Part shown: piece after piece, positions 1-11,490 of the stretch
Layout: every line of letters begins with the position of its first letter
Numbering within the stretch: position 1 is the stretch's first letter
Source: Gordionus sp. m RMFG-2023
Lineage: Eukaryota; Nematomorpha; Gordioida; Chordodea; Parachordodidae
Reading direction: 5' to 3'
NCBI RefSeq assembly: GCF_954871325.1
Contig: NC_088778.1
Span: 20,383,120 to 20,447,119, forward strand
DNA: 64,000 bases
Notes under the pieces: model-generated
The model's database searches: none
Told to the model about the DNA's origin: nothing
Seen by the model: only the letters and a program-made list of their open reading frames with translations
Position numbers and translations under genes: made by a program

Positions 1-174
1 TTCCCTAATATATATATATATTTTTATTTTGGTGCTAAGCTACATATATTTAGGGTTAGGTCTTGTATTTAAAAAAACCGGCCAGGCTGGATGCAAATTT
101 GGCCAGGCTAGACAAAATCTAAATTCCAATTGGGCCAGGCTGGGCTTGAAAATTTTGCTATTTGCAGACCTCTA
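1..174. mobile_element. Right end of a hAT-like element with GGCCAGGCT repeats
   Basis: Three GGCCAGGCT-type motifs (about 80-145) precede the end motif TTTGCAGACCTCTA (161-174), which is the reverse complement of the TAGAGGTCTGCA ends seen at 19675. The left end lies outside the window, so a target duplication cannot be tested. Assignment to the same broad hAT group is by end motif only. Confidence 0.4.
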
Positions 175-1896
175 TAAAAGATATACCTTATTTTTTACTT
201 TGTATTTATGTAATGTTCCACTTAAGATTTAGAATATTTCCCAGATTTATCGATGCCACTTTTTTTAGCCGATAATACCTTCGATGCTAATGGCATCGAC
301 CGATATCCAAAAAATAATTTAGTATATTTATTGAAAAAAAAGATAGATATTATAATTCATCAATATTTTTTATTAACTTTTCATTAGCATATTTCTGCGA
401 AACATTTTTAGAACCATTAAAGCTAAAATATATTTATGGTGTAAATTTTAAGAGTTTTAAAATTATTTGAGAAATTTCCTGCCCTGGGATAATACTATCA
501 CTGGTCTCCACTTTATATATTTTTTTTTAATTGATAAATTCAAAATGAAATTTATTTTAGTTATTTTGTATGTTTTTTTATCAGTGTTAACGGTCTGAAA
601 CTCGGCGCTACTGAATATCTGATTTATATTAAATGTAAAGGATGATATAAGCTATGTGAAAATATAAATTTTAATTAATATTGAATACAAATTATAACTT
701 AACTGATATTTGGATATTTAAATTTGAATTTTTTTTATAATGGAGTTGTTTTTATTTTGTAAATTTTTGTCACTCATTTTTGTAGACTATTTATGAATAA
801 CGATGTCTCATTATATATTTTATAAATATAAACAGAAATGCACCCGCCAATCAATATCAATTATATGTGCATCTCTGAATATGAAATACAAGATAATTTT
901 ATGTACTTTCTTTCATTATATACTACAGATTTATTAGGATATAACTATCATTCGCGGAATAATACTTTTCAAAAAAATATACTTTTAAATTTATGAAGAT
1001 TACTTATTATTTTTCACGTTGAGGATCAGACGCAGGGCCATTTGAATTCTCAGGCAGTGGGGGAATAAAATTTTTGTAGAGTATTGAACCCCCATTGTGC
1101 CCCTTATAGGGGGATTCTGATACTTATAATTTAATACTATTCATTTATTCACGATGAAATAAAATTTATTTTATAATACTACATTTGCAATTAATCTACT
1201 TTTTGATTCATATATTTATCTCCTTTTTTTGCAATACGTTTTTTAATGGTCTTGTAAGTGGCTTAAGAGGGTGCGGAAGACGCTGGGAACTGGTATATGT
1301 TGAAACTAGAGGTGTACTGATACCATTTTTTGGAGACCGATCCGATATTCCCGATATTAAATTGATATCGGCCGATTACCTATTCGATATCATATCTAAT
1401 TTTGTATTCTGTAAAGATACCAATGGTTTTAATTTTTTATATACTTTTTATTAGTATAACATCTATAATTTAACTATACCATAACTTATGTCATTTTAAT
1501 TTATTATAATTCGGGGTGTACCGATACCACTTTTTGGAGGCCGATCCGATATTAAATTGATATCGGCCTATTATTGATCCTGTTGAATATGACTAATTTA
1601 CATGTCATATTATATTTATATTTTTTGAAGGTTTTTATATTATATGATATTCATCAAAATACCTTTTAAAAATTGTCTTTTCTATTTTAATATGTTAAAG
1701 AGTTTAAAATTGTCTTTTCTTATTTAACATACTAAAAACCTTATTTTTGTATCATTTTATTTTGTGAATAGTTACAAAAACTGATTACTGAAAATGTATA
1801 AAGTGTAATATATTTTTGTAAAAAACAGATATATAAATTTTTCAATAAAAGTTTGTTTTACTCGTACCTTGTTTGCAATGCCTTCCATAAAATAAT

Positions 1897-2328
1897 ATGG
1901 TGGCAGACAACTATCAAGGGAACAACTATCAAGGGAACATTTATCAAGGGAATAACTATCAAGGGAACAACTATAACCCAAGGTATCAAAACAATTACTA
2001 CCCAAGACAACAAAATTTCAACCCGCGATACCAAAACAACTATAGATATCGAAACAACTTTAATTCGAGATTCAATAATAGAAATAATAATAATGATAAT
2101 CGATACTATAGTGATTATAATAATAGATTTAACAGACAACAAAATGAATCACGATACACACCTCGAGATAACAATAATCAAAGTTACAACCAATCATATA
2201 ATAATAGAAATCAAAACAATAATAATAATCAACTCAGATATTCTAACAACGTAAACACTGTCGATATAGAGATAAAAGAAGATAATGAAGATAAAATAAT
2301 ATGGTGGCAGAAAAGAACTACCTTTTAG
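1897..2328 (+). CDS. Q/N-rich low-complexity ORF (Gag-like tail?), inside hAT element
   Basis: This 143-codon ORF begins MVADNYQGN. It has about four 15-bp repeats encoding NYQGN, followed by a stretch dominated by Asn, Gln, Arg and Tyr, and ends with an acidic segment and WWQKRTTF. No conserved domain is visible. Arg/Asn/Gln-rich, Tyr-studded tails occur in Gag proteins of LTR retrotransposons, and also in prion-like host proteins; I cannot tell which applies. The stretch is open in more than one frame because of its A-rich composition, so coding status is uncertain. A 21-bp direct repeat containing ATATGGTGGCAG brackets it (1887-1907 and 2291-2311). Confidence 0.35.
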   Translation: MVADNYQGNNYQGNIYQGNNYQGNNYNPRYQNNYYPRQQNFNPRYQNNYRYRNNFNSRFNNRNNNNDNRYYSDYNNRFNRQQNESRYTPRDNNNQSYNQSYNNRNQNNNNNQLRYSNNVNTVDIEIKEDNEDKIIWWQKRTTF

Positions 2329-2540
2329 TTATAAAATTACCATCAAAGTATACTATTAGACGATTTTATGATGCAATCAACGATGATTACACTTACGTAC
2401 GACACAAATCAAGGACGATCGCACGTGTATATTATGATAATATAGAAGACATGCTACACGTTTACATGTCTATCAATGGCAAGGAATATGTAGATGATGA
2501 CGGAAAATGTCGATCGGAATTTGCAAGAAGGCCTCTTTAA
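2301..2540 (+). CDS. Hypothetical 79-aa ORF, probable retroelement fragment
   Basis: It begins in the second copy of the 21-bp repeat and encodes a mixed, non-repetitive sequence ending in MSINGKEYVDDDGK. I do not recognise the domain. The segment encoding its C-terminal part is repeated in inverted orientation at 2807-2863, and the minus-strand continuation of that copy reads like a degraded retroelement polyprotein (for example VRWASPLTPK). It is probably a piece of an LTR-type element rearranged inside the hAT element, rather than a host gene. Confidence 0.3.
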   Translation: MVAEKNYLLVIKLPSKYTIRRFYDAINDDYTYVRHKSRTIARVYYDNIEDMLHVYMSINGKEYVDDDGKCRSEFARRPL

Positions 2541-2863
2541 AATCTATTTTGGTGAATTTTTTTCCTTTTGATAATTTTGATATTAGGTGTTTATCCATGG
2601 AATCGGGTACTTAGTCCTCCAAAACAGGATTTACCGTGCTTTTGGAGTAAGTGGACTTGCCCAGCGTACTTCCTCTACAGGTTTTATAATCTTGTCGTCA
2701 ATCCATTTCTCGGGTTAGTAAATTCTGTTAGCTTGAGTATATAGGGCATTCAAGTAGGCAATTTTTTAACGTATCTTTGATACATTTTCGCTTTTAATAT
2801 AAATCGTTTTCCGTCATCATCTACATATTCCTTGCCATTGATAGACCTGTAAACGTGTAGCAT
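2451..2863. repeat. 57-bp inverted repeat, arms 2451-2507 and 2807-2863
   Basis: The arms match over 57 bp with one mismatch (ACATGTC versus ACAGGTC) and are separated by 299 bp. The region lies wholly inside the hAT element 1307-3180. It looks like inversion-duplication of one coding fragment. Confidence 0.85.
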
Positions 2864-3259
2864 GCTTCACTAAAAACAGATTCTAAAGAGATTATCGCAC
2901 ACTTTATAAACAGAATGCGCAAAAAAATAACAATATGGCAGAATGTTTATTAATTAATTATTATTATTAAAAAATATATACATAAAAATGGATTTCGATT
3001 TTATTTATAAAAATAAATGATTTATATAAATTTTTTTAAAAATTTTATAACATTTTATTTTTGTTAAAGACGACATTTTATATCGGATCGGGAAATTTTA
3101 TAATATTGGCCGATAACCGATATTTTAAAATGGGTGAAATATCGGACCGATCCGATTCAGTAAAAAATAATACATCCCTAGTTGAAACTGAATGTACCTA
3201 CACGGTGAGTATCGGTGCATCTCTGGAATATTTTCTAACATTAGTTTTTTTATTTTTAG

Positions 3260-4198
3260 AATTCATATAATATTTTATGTACAAATTCTATTTTCCATCA
3301 CAGAATAATAACTTACCTGTTACTACATCATTTATAAATTAAGTAAATTTGCCTATTTTTTTATAGATCCAAGATATTATCTACCTCTTACAATATCCCA
3401 GATGCTGAATCGAAATTTACTGATTTTATTCTGATACCAACTTTTAAGTTGATTAAAGTCTTGTTGTGTTCAAATATGATAGTTCAACACAATATGAAAA
3501 CGTGTCTACAAGTATTTACAAACTTTTATATCCTTTTATAGCTTGATCTTTTTCAGTCAAATTTTTTTATCGCGCTGTATAATTCTCCTTTCATATTAAA
3601 ACCTTTTAATTTAAAATTTTATTGATTTTTGTAAATGATAGGCTAATTAATTGGTATTTCAAATATTCTCTTACCTTTAAAATAACGCATTCCTATCATA
3701 TGCTCAAAGAAATATTCACAACCCGACATAAAATTAATTCCAAATTCCCGACCTGATCCGATAATAAAAATATAAGAAATAATCTAATAATTAATAAAAT
3801 TATAACTAAAATATTTTCCTAGCCCCCAACTCGAGAAAATAATTGATTTATATGTATTTTTAAGTAAAAAAATAATAAACATTTTTGTTTTCGAACTTAA
3901 GAAATAATTAGAATAATGAGATATAAAATATTTTGCAGTTTATAAAATAAATAATTAAATAGGCAGTTAGGATTTGGCGAAATAAAATTATTGTCAATTT
4001 AATGATAAAGTTTAAAATATATAAATTCTATTTTATTTGTAGTCTATTTTTTTGAATCGCAAATTAATAATTATAATGGCATATTAATTTATATAATTTG
4101 TTCTTCTATCCTCTTTATGGCGTGAAGTTAATTTTATTTTGCTTATACTACTGCTTATATTTGCTGAGTTAATTTTAGAGGCACCATTAAATTTTGAC
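3260..4198. other. No gene seen
   Basis: AT-rich sequence with no coherent reading frame, repeat or transposon end that I can support. Confidence 0.5.
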
Positions 4199-4405
4199 TT
4201 AAAACACAATAAAGTGAGCTTCAAGTCGTTCTACAGATTTCTTAGGTCTACCCCTGATCCCTTTTAAAACTAAGAGTATTTGGCTAGATATTATTCTTAT
4301 ATTATTTACAATGAATTGCATTTTGTTTACCATTAATATATTAGCAACTCTTCCTACCCTTTGTTTTAATAAATGTTTGATTTTTGCAATGAATAGTTTA
4401 CTCAT
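4199..4405 (-). CDS. Hypothetical 68-aa protein, divergent to the eight-exon gene
   Basis: The ORF begins MSKLFIAKIKHLLKQ, continues with a hydrophobic/helical middle (about residues 25-48), then a basic RGRPKK motif and a short tail. I do not recognise the family. Its ATG is about 118 bp from the first ATG of the plus-strand gene at 4523, so a shared divergent promoter is possible. A splice after the glycine of KGIRG cannot be excluded, because a GT follows. Composition is more balanced than the surrounding AT-rich DNA. It could still be chance. Confidence 0.3.
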   Translation of the reverse strand: MSKLFIAKIKHLLKQRVGRVANILMVNKMQFIVNNIRIISSQILLVLKGIRGRPKKSVERLEAHFIVF

Positions 4406-4522
4406 TTGTTGTTATTTTTCCTTATAATTTATACCTTATAATATATCATTATATTTATTAAATTTTAATTTATAATTTATAATTTTTGAAAATATAAAAA
4501 AATTAAGGTAGTAGATTTTTGG

Positions 4523-6449
4523 ATGAATCACCGAAATTCGTTGACATTTAACATCAATTCTAACAAAGATAAATTATTGCTAAAAAATGAAAAATTAGCT
4601 GTTGATTCAACTATAATTGAATTGGAATTAATAACATTCATTATTTCACTCTGTATAGCTATATTGAATGGTAATAAAATATATTAAATTTGTTGTAATC
4701 CTTTGCACGTGAATTCTATACATTTATAATTTTATAGCATTAATAGTAAATTTCTTTTTTTGATACATATATATATATATGTTGAAAAGCTATTATATTT
4801 TCAATTTTTCTTTATTTATAATGATACATTTTGTTACTTTTTTTTACTGAAGTAACTTCTCCAGAAGAAATATCAATAGCTATTAAAGGATTAATACAAA
4901 CTTCAAAATCAAAATTTTTGAATATCAGAGATTTTTACGATCATTCCTTGACTTCCATGAATAAAATATTGAACTATCACATCGTTAATTTTAATCTCCC
5001 TCAGTTTAATTCACTGAATGATTTTAATGTAATTTTATATTACAATATTATATTTTTTTTTAAAGATTATTATTAAGAGAGTCCCAACACGAATAACCAG
5101 TTTATATAAAGATAGATAAATTGATTTCAATTTTTCGGTTACATTAATTATACAAATAAAGTAATTAAGATATTTTATTTTTAAGTTATTATTGAATAAA
5201 TATAAAATTACTAAGTAATAACTTTATTTTTTTTATATACAAATTTAAGACTGACGTTAATATTGATCTCACAATTTTACTTACTCAAAACCGAAATGAA
5301 ATTATCCACAGTGCTGATTCTTTTTTAAATCGAGTCACATTTAATATCCTGTTTTTTTGTAATAATGTTTTTTACATCATTTAAAATTATTTTTTTAATA
5401 GATCAAACCATATGTAAATCACAAACATTTACCTCACTCTTGAAATGCAATTTGGTCGATTTCAAAATGTCCCAATTTTGTAATTTATCTATGCCTTAAA
5501 TTATTCTAAAGATCATTTAGATTTGTTTGATATTTCTATATTTCTCAAATTGCTACCCTTTTTATGCGATAAATTGTTGTTAATTCAAAATGAGCAGGAC
5601 CGTCTGCAATCAAATTTAATCGATCAAAATATGAAAAATTTGGATCAAGTTTAATTTTCTCATTCCTATATAAATTACAAATAATGGTCATTTTAATTTG
5701 CATTTTTTTTTGAGAATACCCTTAAAATCAATCTTTTTTTCTCATGCTCATCGTGGGAAATTAAAAAAGATGATTTAGACATAATCGCAATACCTTTATT
5801 AACATCCTATATTACCGATATGAAGTTAATATAGACTGATGGCTGACAACCGATCTCATTTTAATAATAACTAAATTATATCGTATAAATAACTCTTTAT
5901 CCCCATCATTTTATATCGGATTGGATGGGCCAATTTAAAAATATCTGGCGGTATCTGATTTTAAAGTATAAAGTATTTTGTTTAATTTGACTATAAATAG
6001 ACTTTGATCGAGTTATTTGGATTATCCAAACTATATAGTTCCAGTAAAGAAAAGTCTATCATATTTAGAAAACTAGCTATACCGAAATATAATCAACTAG
6101 ATGAAAGATTTATCACTTCAATAAGTTATTAAATTATAAATATATGTTTTTATTTTTAATATATATAGATAATTTAGAATGCTTGTTATTTATACTATCT
6201 TATTTGCTAAGGACATATTTTCAGGAAGAAACCAGTTCTGACGGTAATGATATTTTAATACGACAATTTATTATATCATTTTTATTAGACAATATAATGA
6301 AAGAGTTGCACAAAAATAACGTGAATCAAGATTTTACCCATATCTTACGAAAAATAATGGTTAAAGAACAAACTATAATAAAACTTAAAAAAATATTAAA
6401 AGTAAAGTCATTTATAATTTTTCCAATAAATTTTCTTAGTAAGTTTTAA
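4523..6449 (+). CDS. Unrecognised eight-exon host gene (374 aa)
   Basis: Proposed exons are 4523-4670, 4853-5028, 5250-5358, 5402-5479, 5512-5648, 5715-5824, 6039-6124 and 6169-6449. All seven introns are GT-AG and keep frame through phases 1, 0, 1, 1, 0, 2 and 1. Five of them would otherwise introduce stops or shifts. Introns are 182, 221, 43, 32, 66, 214 and 44 bp. The product is rich in Leu/Ile/Phe and appears all-helical, with segments such as TILLTQNRNEII, FLKLLPFLCDKLLL and LLFILSYLLRTYF, suggesting a HEAT/ARM-like or large-complex scaffold protein. No signal peptide or catalytic motif is seen. The reading frame extends upstream of the first ATG (VVDFW), so exon 1 may be internal. At the 3' end a consensus donor GTAAGT (6439) precedes the stop, so further exons are possible. 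I cannot name the family. Confidence 0.65.
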
Positions 6450-8229
6450 GTTATGACTAGAGTTGTTAAAAGGTGACTTTTCGCCACTCCGATTCGAGTT
6501 CAAAGTCGTTAAAATGGCTCCTTAAACTCTATCCAATTTTTGAGTTGACTCAAACAAATTTTTACCCCACAAAAAAAAATTAATTACTCCTTTTAAGCCG
6601 AGTTAAGAGTTTCGACTTCTGACTGGTTATTGCTGGATTTATCATCCGTATCTATGCGGTGGATGATATACGCATTCATCAACTCGGTCACAACACTTTT
6701 CGAAAACAATTTTTTTAAAAATATATAGATAAATTATGACACCATCTAATATTTTAACTACAACACATAAATAAATCAATAATTCAACGCTATACAGCAT
6801 TACCCTAATAATACCCCCCCCCCTGGCCACCTGCTTAAGATAAAACTCAAAATTATCCTTTAATATTAAATTATAATATTAGCATTATTATTTAAAAATC
6901 GGCTCAAAATTTGGCTCGCCATTTTTTAAATCGGCGTGAGTCTGATTCATTGTTTTTTGCCCCCCCCCCCCTCCAAATTGCGTGAGACTATCAAAAAGAC
7001 AAAACTTACTGTAAATTTCCCAAGATTTTAAAATTCCTACCCCATTAAAATTTTTAACATTATAAATAATAATTTTTAGAAACATTAGGGGATACCTGGG
7101 ATGGTTGGAACATTCTTCGTTTAAATCTTAATAATTTTAAAATTAATAGACTTATATATCATTAACAATATCTAATTTTAGACAATTTCAATGTAAAATA
7201 TTTGTCTTCCAATTTTACTTATGATATAGATTAAGGCTCATGTAAAAGTCAAAAAATAAGTAAAACATCTTCTGAATCCCAAAAGTATGGCTATTTGAAA
7301 TAATTAAAATATATTTTATAAAGACTATATTTTTTTAGAAAATTGGATTTAAAAAAAAATTTTTTTGTCCTAACATAGACAGACTCTGTTTGGGACAATC
7401 ATAAAATAGAGGTTTAAATAAATTTAAAATCAGTAATCCAGTAAATCTAGAGACTATAACACATTTGATTTTATTGATAATATAGTAATTCATAACCACA
7501 ATAACTAAAAAAAGCAAAATTTAGGAAATTTATTTTGGTAAAAAAAAATTTTTTTTTTAACATAAACATAGTGAAAGATAGGTATTTAATTATATTTATT
7601 GCACATAAAAAATTATTAAATTTGGCACAACTTTCGTGTGCCACAACCCATGCATTGGTACCAATCTTCCTTTTTATAATTTTTTTAATATTTTTTGTGA
7701 TAAATAATGCAAATATTTTTATTATATTTTTAGTTAATCTGGACTTCTTTTCATTTCCTGTGTTATTACCCAGAGGTAATATAAGTTTTTTGAGATTTTG
7801 TCTCTACTTTTTTTATTTTGTTAATAGGATCTTCTTATAGGGGAAAATGTAAATATTTCAGATTTTTTCCTTCTTTTGTTGTCTATATTATTCTCAATAA
7901 TTCAGGAAGTGGATATATTCTCAATATCAAATAAATTATCTTCTTTATATTGACTTATATCTTTATAATATTGAGAAGTTGTGGCTCCGAGGCTGGTAAG
8001 GTATTATTTTCTAAATTTACAGGGTTCGAAATATTTAATGGTTCAGATGTTGATTTTTCTAATGTTGTCTGACTATTTTCTTTAAAAATTATGGGTAAAT
8101 AATTCATTTCTTCAAATATATCTATAAGGATATATGCCCGTTACCTCAAATGAATTAATAATGTTTTTAATAGTTAGGGAGATTAATATATCTTTTACTA
8201 CTTTTGGAATGTCATAAATACTAAATATT
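6450..8229. other. Intergenic, low-complexity runs
   Basis: A C-run at about 6813-6821, a second at about 6959-6971, and poly-A/poly-T tracts are visible. A segment at 6455-6620 with GTTGTTAAAAGG and GAGTCG-type motifs may be a small palindromic MITE. No gene is supported. Confidence 0.4.
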
Positions 8230-8890
8230 TTATTTGATTTGCTGCGCATCCATTAGCCTACGAAGTTATTAAAATATTTTTTTAATCGCCCAAAAATGCA
8301 ACTGTAAAGGGGTTGCATTTTATAAGTGGTATATGGAGGTAAGGATAGCATACTGCCAGGTTTTAAGCAAAAATCAATAGCACCAAGAAATTGGTGCAAA
8401 CTATGATTGTCTAGAATCACACAGACTTTTAGGTAGTGGCCTCACATGATCCTATATTCTAAATAATCCATAAATTACCTTTCTTGCATCCAACCTGATC
8501 CATTTGAGCGGCCTATACAACCATTAGGTCTATCTCTTATATTATGATCAAAGAACTTTTTCCTTGGGAAAAGGAACACAGGCGTTATGTAATTTCCTGC
8601 AGAATGGTTATTAGAGTTCCTCTTTCAGCAGATGTCATAACGCAACTTGCTTTTGACCTTTCTGAGTTATTATTTTACAGGGATTTTGTATATTTGTTAA
8701 TCATCCATATTGTATAATGCTGATGATGATAGCTTATATTTATCAAGAATATCTTTGTTAAGGCTAAAAAATAAATCCACACTAGTTTTATTAAAACTAG
8801 AGGCCCTAGCCAAGCTTGTAGCTTCTGGAGATCGTATAGAGAATTATAAATTTCTTTTATAAAACCAGAGAACCAATCATCGTCCGCCAT
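8230..8890 (-). pseudogene. Tigger/pogo-like transposase relic (DDE_1 superfamily)
   Basis: Starting at MADDDWFSGFIK and reading down through several frames, the order of motifs is that of a Tigger/jerky-type transposase: DWFSGF, PEATSLARA, a lysine-tyrosine stretch (DKYKLSSSALYNMD), KGQKQV, TSAERGTLIT, a phenylalanine-proline stretch, GSGWMQE, then a degraded LDNH region and a leucine-rich end. In intact Tigger proteins the catalytic Asp residues fall in the NVDETG and LDNH motifs. Here the first reads NMDD followed by a stop. At least five frameshifts or stops make it dead. I found no terminal repeats. Confidence 0.6.
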
Positions 8891-9040
8891 TTTAAATTTA
8901 CTCCAATTTTTTTTATATTATACTGCCACTTGATAGGTCAATTCTGTAACCTAAATAAAATGCATGATAATATATAAATTAAATGATTTATAACAAAAGT
9001 TTAAATGGTGAGGAATAGGATTATCACAATGAGATCATTG

Positions 9041-9351
9041 TGATAATGTTCTCATTATTTAAAATAATATTATTCACAATACTATATTAATAATAAAATG
9101 TTCATTTCATACTTAAAATTTATTAACTTGTTTTTAGATTCTCAATGTGATAATGTTCTCATCATTTAAAATAATATTATTATTCACAATATTAAATTAA
9201 TAATAAAATGTTCATTTCATACTTAAAAATTATTAACTTGTATATAGATTATCATTGTAATAATGTTCTCATCATTTAAAATAGAATCATTATTCACAAT
9301 ACTAAATTAATAATAAAATATTCATTTCATACTTAAAATTTATTAACTTGA
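9041..9351. repeat. Three-copy minisatellite, period 107-110 bp
   Basis: Units start at about 9041, 9148 and 9258, each beginning TGATAATGTTCTCAT (third unit TAATAATG) and ending TTATTAACTTG. Copies are about 90% identical. A short palindrome (ATCACAATGAGATCATTGTGAT) immediately precedes unit 1. No coding potential. Confidence 0.85.
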
Positions 9352-9499
9352 ATATGATATTATTTCAATTAGTGAGAAATCCCAGGATAAGAATAAATAA
9401 ATTTCATTAAGCCTATAAAGGACTGGAATGTAATTTTACCTTAATCATTGCATATAAAAGATTAAATTAAAATCTAGAATTAGCTAATCTTATTGAAAT

Positions 9500-10030
9500 A
9501 TAGGAGCAGTGACCGTAAACATTCAACCGTCGGGGAGGGATAGGGATCGACTGAGTTCGATGGGTCTGCACTTTCGGAGAAGGTGACAGGGGGACCCGAT
9601 TTTGTGGGCATTTTGGACATCGTACTAAATACTAAAAGAAAAGGGGTAAGTAACATCGCTAATTCATTAAGGCGACGGCAGTCCCTTAGTGGGTCGTTTA
9701 CATAACCGTGACGGCAGCAGCCGCCCCTCAGGTTCGATGCAGATTTCGCCCTTATAAAATGTGAAAATGAAATGAAAGGGCTTTTGCCGCACCGCAGGAT
9801 CAGTGCGGATTTAAAACTTAAGTTAACTCAAAAAAATACGTGGAACGGAGTGCTCTGCAACGCAGGATTAGAGCGGATTTAAGTCCAAAATTACATTGAT
9901 CATTAAGGAACGGCATTCGCCGCACCGCAGGATTAGTGCGGATTTAAGTCTCAAATTAAATTATAAAAAATATATAAGGAACGGCATTCGCCGCAACGCT
10001 GGATTATAGCAGATTTAAATTTTCCCAATC
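9500..10030. repeat. GC-rich island with four hairpin-bearing tandem units
   Basis: This stretch is far richer in GC than its surroundings. From 9777 to about 10018 four units of about 62-72 bp each contain a core CGCAGGATTA followed by a GCGGATTTAA-type tail. In units 1 and 3 the core is the loop of a perfect 6-bp stem CCGCAC/GTGCGG (first at 9787-9792 with 9803-9808). In unit 2 the stem is instead GCTCT/AGAGC (9852-9856 with 9870-9874), and unit 4 is decayed. No ORF, tRNA or rRNA is recognised. It may be the subterminal structural array of the neighbouring long-TIR element, or a satellite. Confidence 0.6.
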
Positions 10031-10489
10031 GGAGGTTGTCACGGTCGATGGTATATGGAGTTAGTAAAATCTAGTCGCAAATGATTTATTGATTTTCAGT
10101 AGTAAGTAAAAAAAAAATTTCGTCCTAGTTTACATAAAAAAATAATGCATCACGATTAGATTATTTTCACCTATATATAATATGGCAATTTTTAAAGGGA
10201 TCAGACAGAACTATCCGAGATCATCACGAGTTTTAAAGGGATTTCTTTAAGAATTCAATTTTTTAAAGGATAAAGAACTATACTGTATTATCACGTTTGA
10301 ACCATGATATAGAAGAATCTTAATTTAAAACGCTTTTTACTCGCGTTTTCTTTATTTTTTTAAAAAATTTATTATTTATTTTTAATGTTATTTTTTTGGC
10401 CTTATGAAATAAGATTATGTCTAATATAGGGTATCAATCGATAGCTAACTAAAAGAGCTATTCAACTGGAGGTGAATCTCTCCCCCTTA

Positions 10490-11490
10490 TTGGGCGAGTT
10501 TAGGTCTGGGGGGGGGGGGGGTGAGGAATATTTTTATCGAAACAAAATATCGATATGGGCATCAAATAATATCTTTTGATTGAAAGTCTATTCTTGGTCT
10601 TGATTGGTATGTGGTCTGGGGGGGGGGGATGCATATAGGGTGGGGGCAAAAAATAATTTATATTGATATGGGTATCAAATAAAAGGTAATTAAAATATTG
10701 TCATAATAATAATCACTCATGGAGGTCGGGTCAGGTCTTGGGGGATCAGGAATATTTTTATCAACACAATAAAATATCGATATGGGTATCAAATAAAAGC
10801 TAATTTTAATATGTTTTGATTGAAAGTATTTATTCTTGGTGTTTATAGGTATGAATTAGTCTGGAGGGGGGGGGGTGGAGTGGCAAAAAATAATTTTTTT
10901 TGATATATGGCTATCAAATAAAAGGTATTTAAGATATTTTTTTATTGTAATAATATAATCACTCATAGAGGGCGCGTTTAGGTCTGGGGGTCAGGAATAT
11001 TTTTAATCGATGTGGGTATCAAATAAAAGCTAATTTAAATATCTTTTGATTGAAAGTATTCATTCTTGGTGCTGATGGGTATGACTTGGTCTGGGAGGGT
11101 GCATGGTTGGGAGGGGCAAAAAAATAATTTTTTTTTGATAAGGGTATCAAATAAAAGGTAATTAAAATTTTTTCCATTATAATAATAATAATCACTCATA
11201 CCGGGCGGGTCTAGGTCTTGGGGGGTCAGGAATATTTTTATCAACACAAAATATCGATATGAGTATCAAATAAAAGCTAATTTAAATATCTTTTGTTTGA
11301 AAGTATTCATTCTTCGTGTTGTAGGATATGAATCGGTCTGGGAAGGGTGCATGGTCGGGGGGGGGGGGGGGGGGAGGCAAAAAATAATTTTTTTGATAAG
11401 GGTATCAAATAAAAGGTTGTTAAAATATTTTTTTATTGTAATAATGATTAAACTCTAAATGAGCTCTAGGGGAGGGCTAGGAAATTTTTT
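10490..11490. repeat. Tandem array with variable poly-G runs, period about 230-250 bp
   Basis: At least four to five copies share the order: GGTCTGGGG with a run of G, GGAATATTTTTATC, a GATATGGGTATCAAATAAAAG box (often repeated), then TTGATTGAAAGTATT-CATTCTTGG. G-run length varies from about 5 to 15 between copies, as expected for slippage. Such G-runs could form G-quadruplexes. The array sits just inside the left TIR of the 10183-13268 element. Confidence 0.8.

Larger units (their letters stand above)
1307..3180. mobile_element. hAT-type DNA transposon, CGATCCGAT family
   Basis: The ends are TAGAGGTGTACTGATACC and, in reverse complement, TAGGGATGTATTATTT. Both are followed inward by repeats of the type CCGATCCGATAT. 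The flanks are a perfect 8-bp target duplication GTTGAAAC (1299-1306 and 3181-3188), which is the hAT hallmark. A second start-like copy (GGGGTGTACCGATACCAC) lies at about 1502, indicating an internal duplication or nested end. The interior holds no hAT transposase. Instead it has a Q/N-rich ORF and retroelement-like pieces, so this is a non-autonomous element that has trapped foreign DNA. A shorter relative is at 15597-16365. Confidence 0.85.

Noticed and set aside
1853-2254. Second plus-strand frame and a minus-strand frame open across the Q/N-rich segment
   Set aside because: They are frame shadows of a short-period repeat lacking stop codons; composition is meaningless in those frames.
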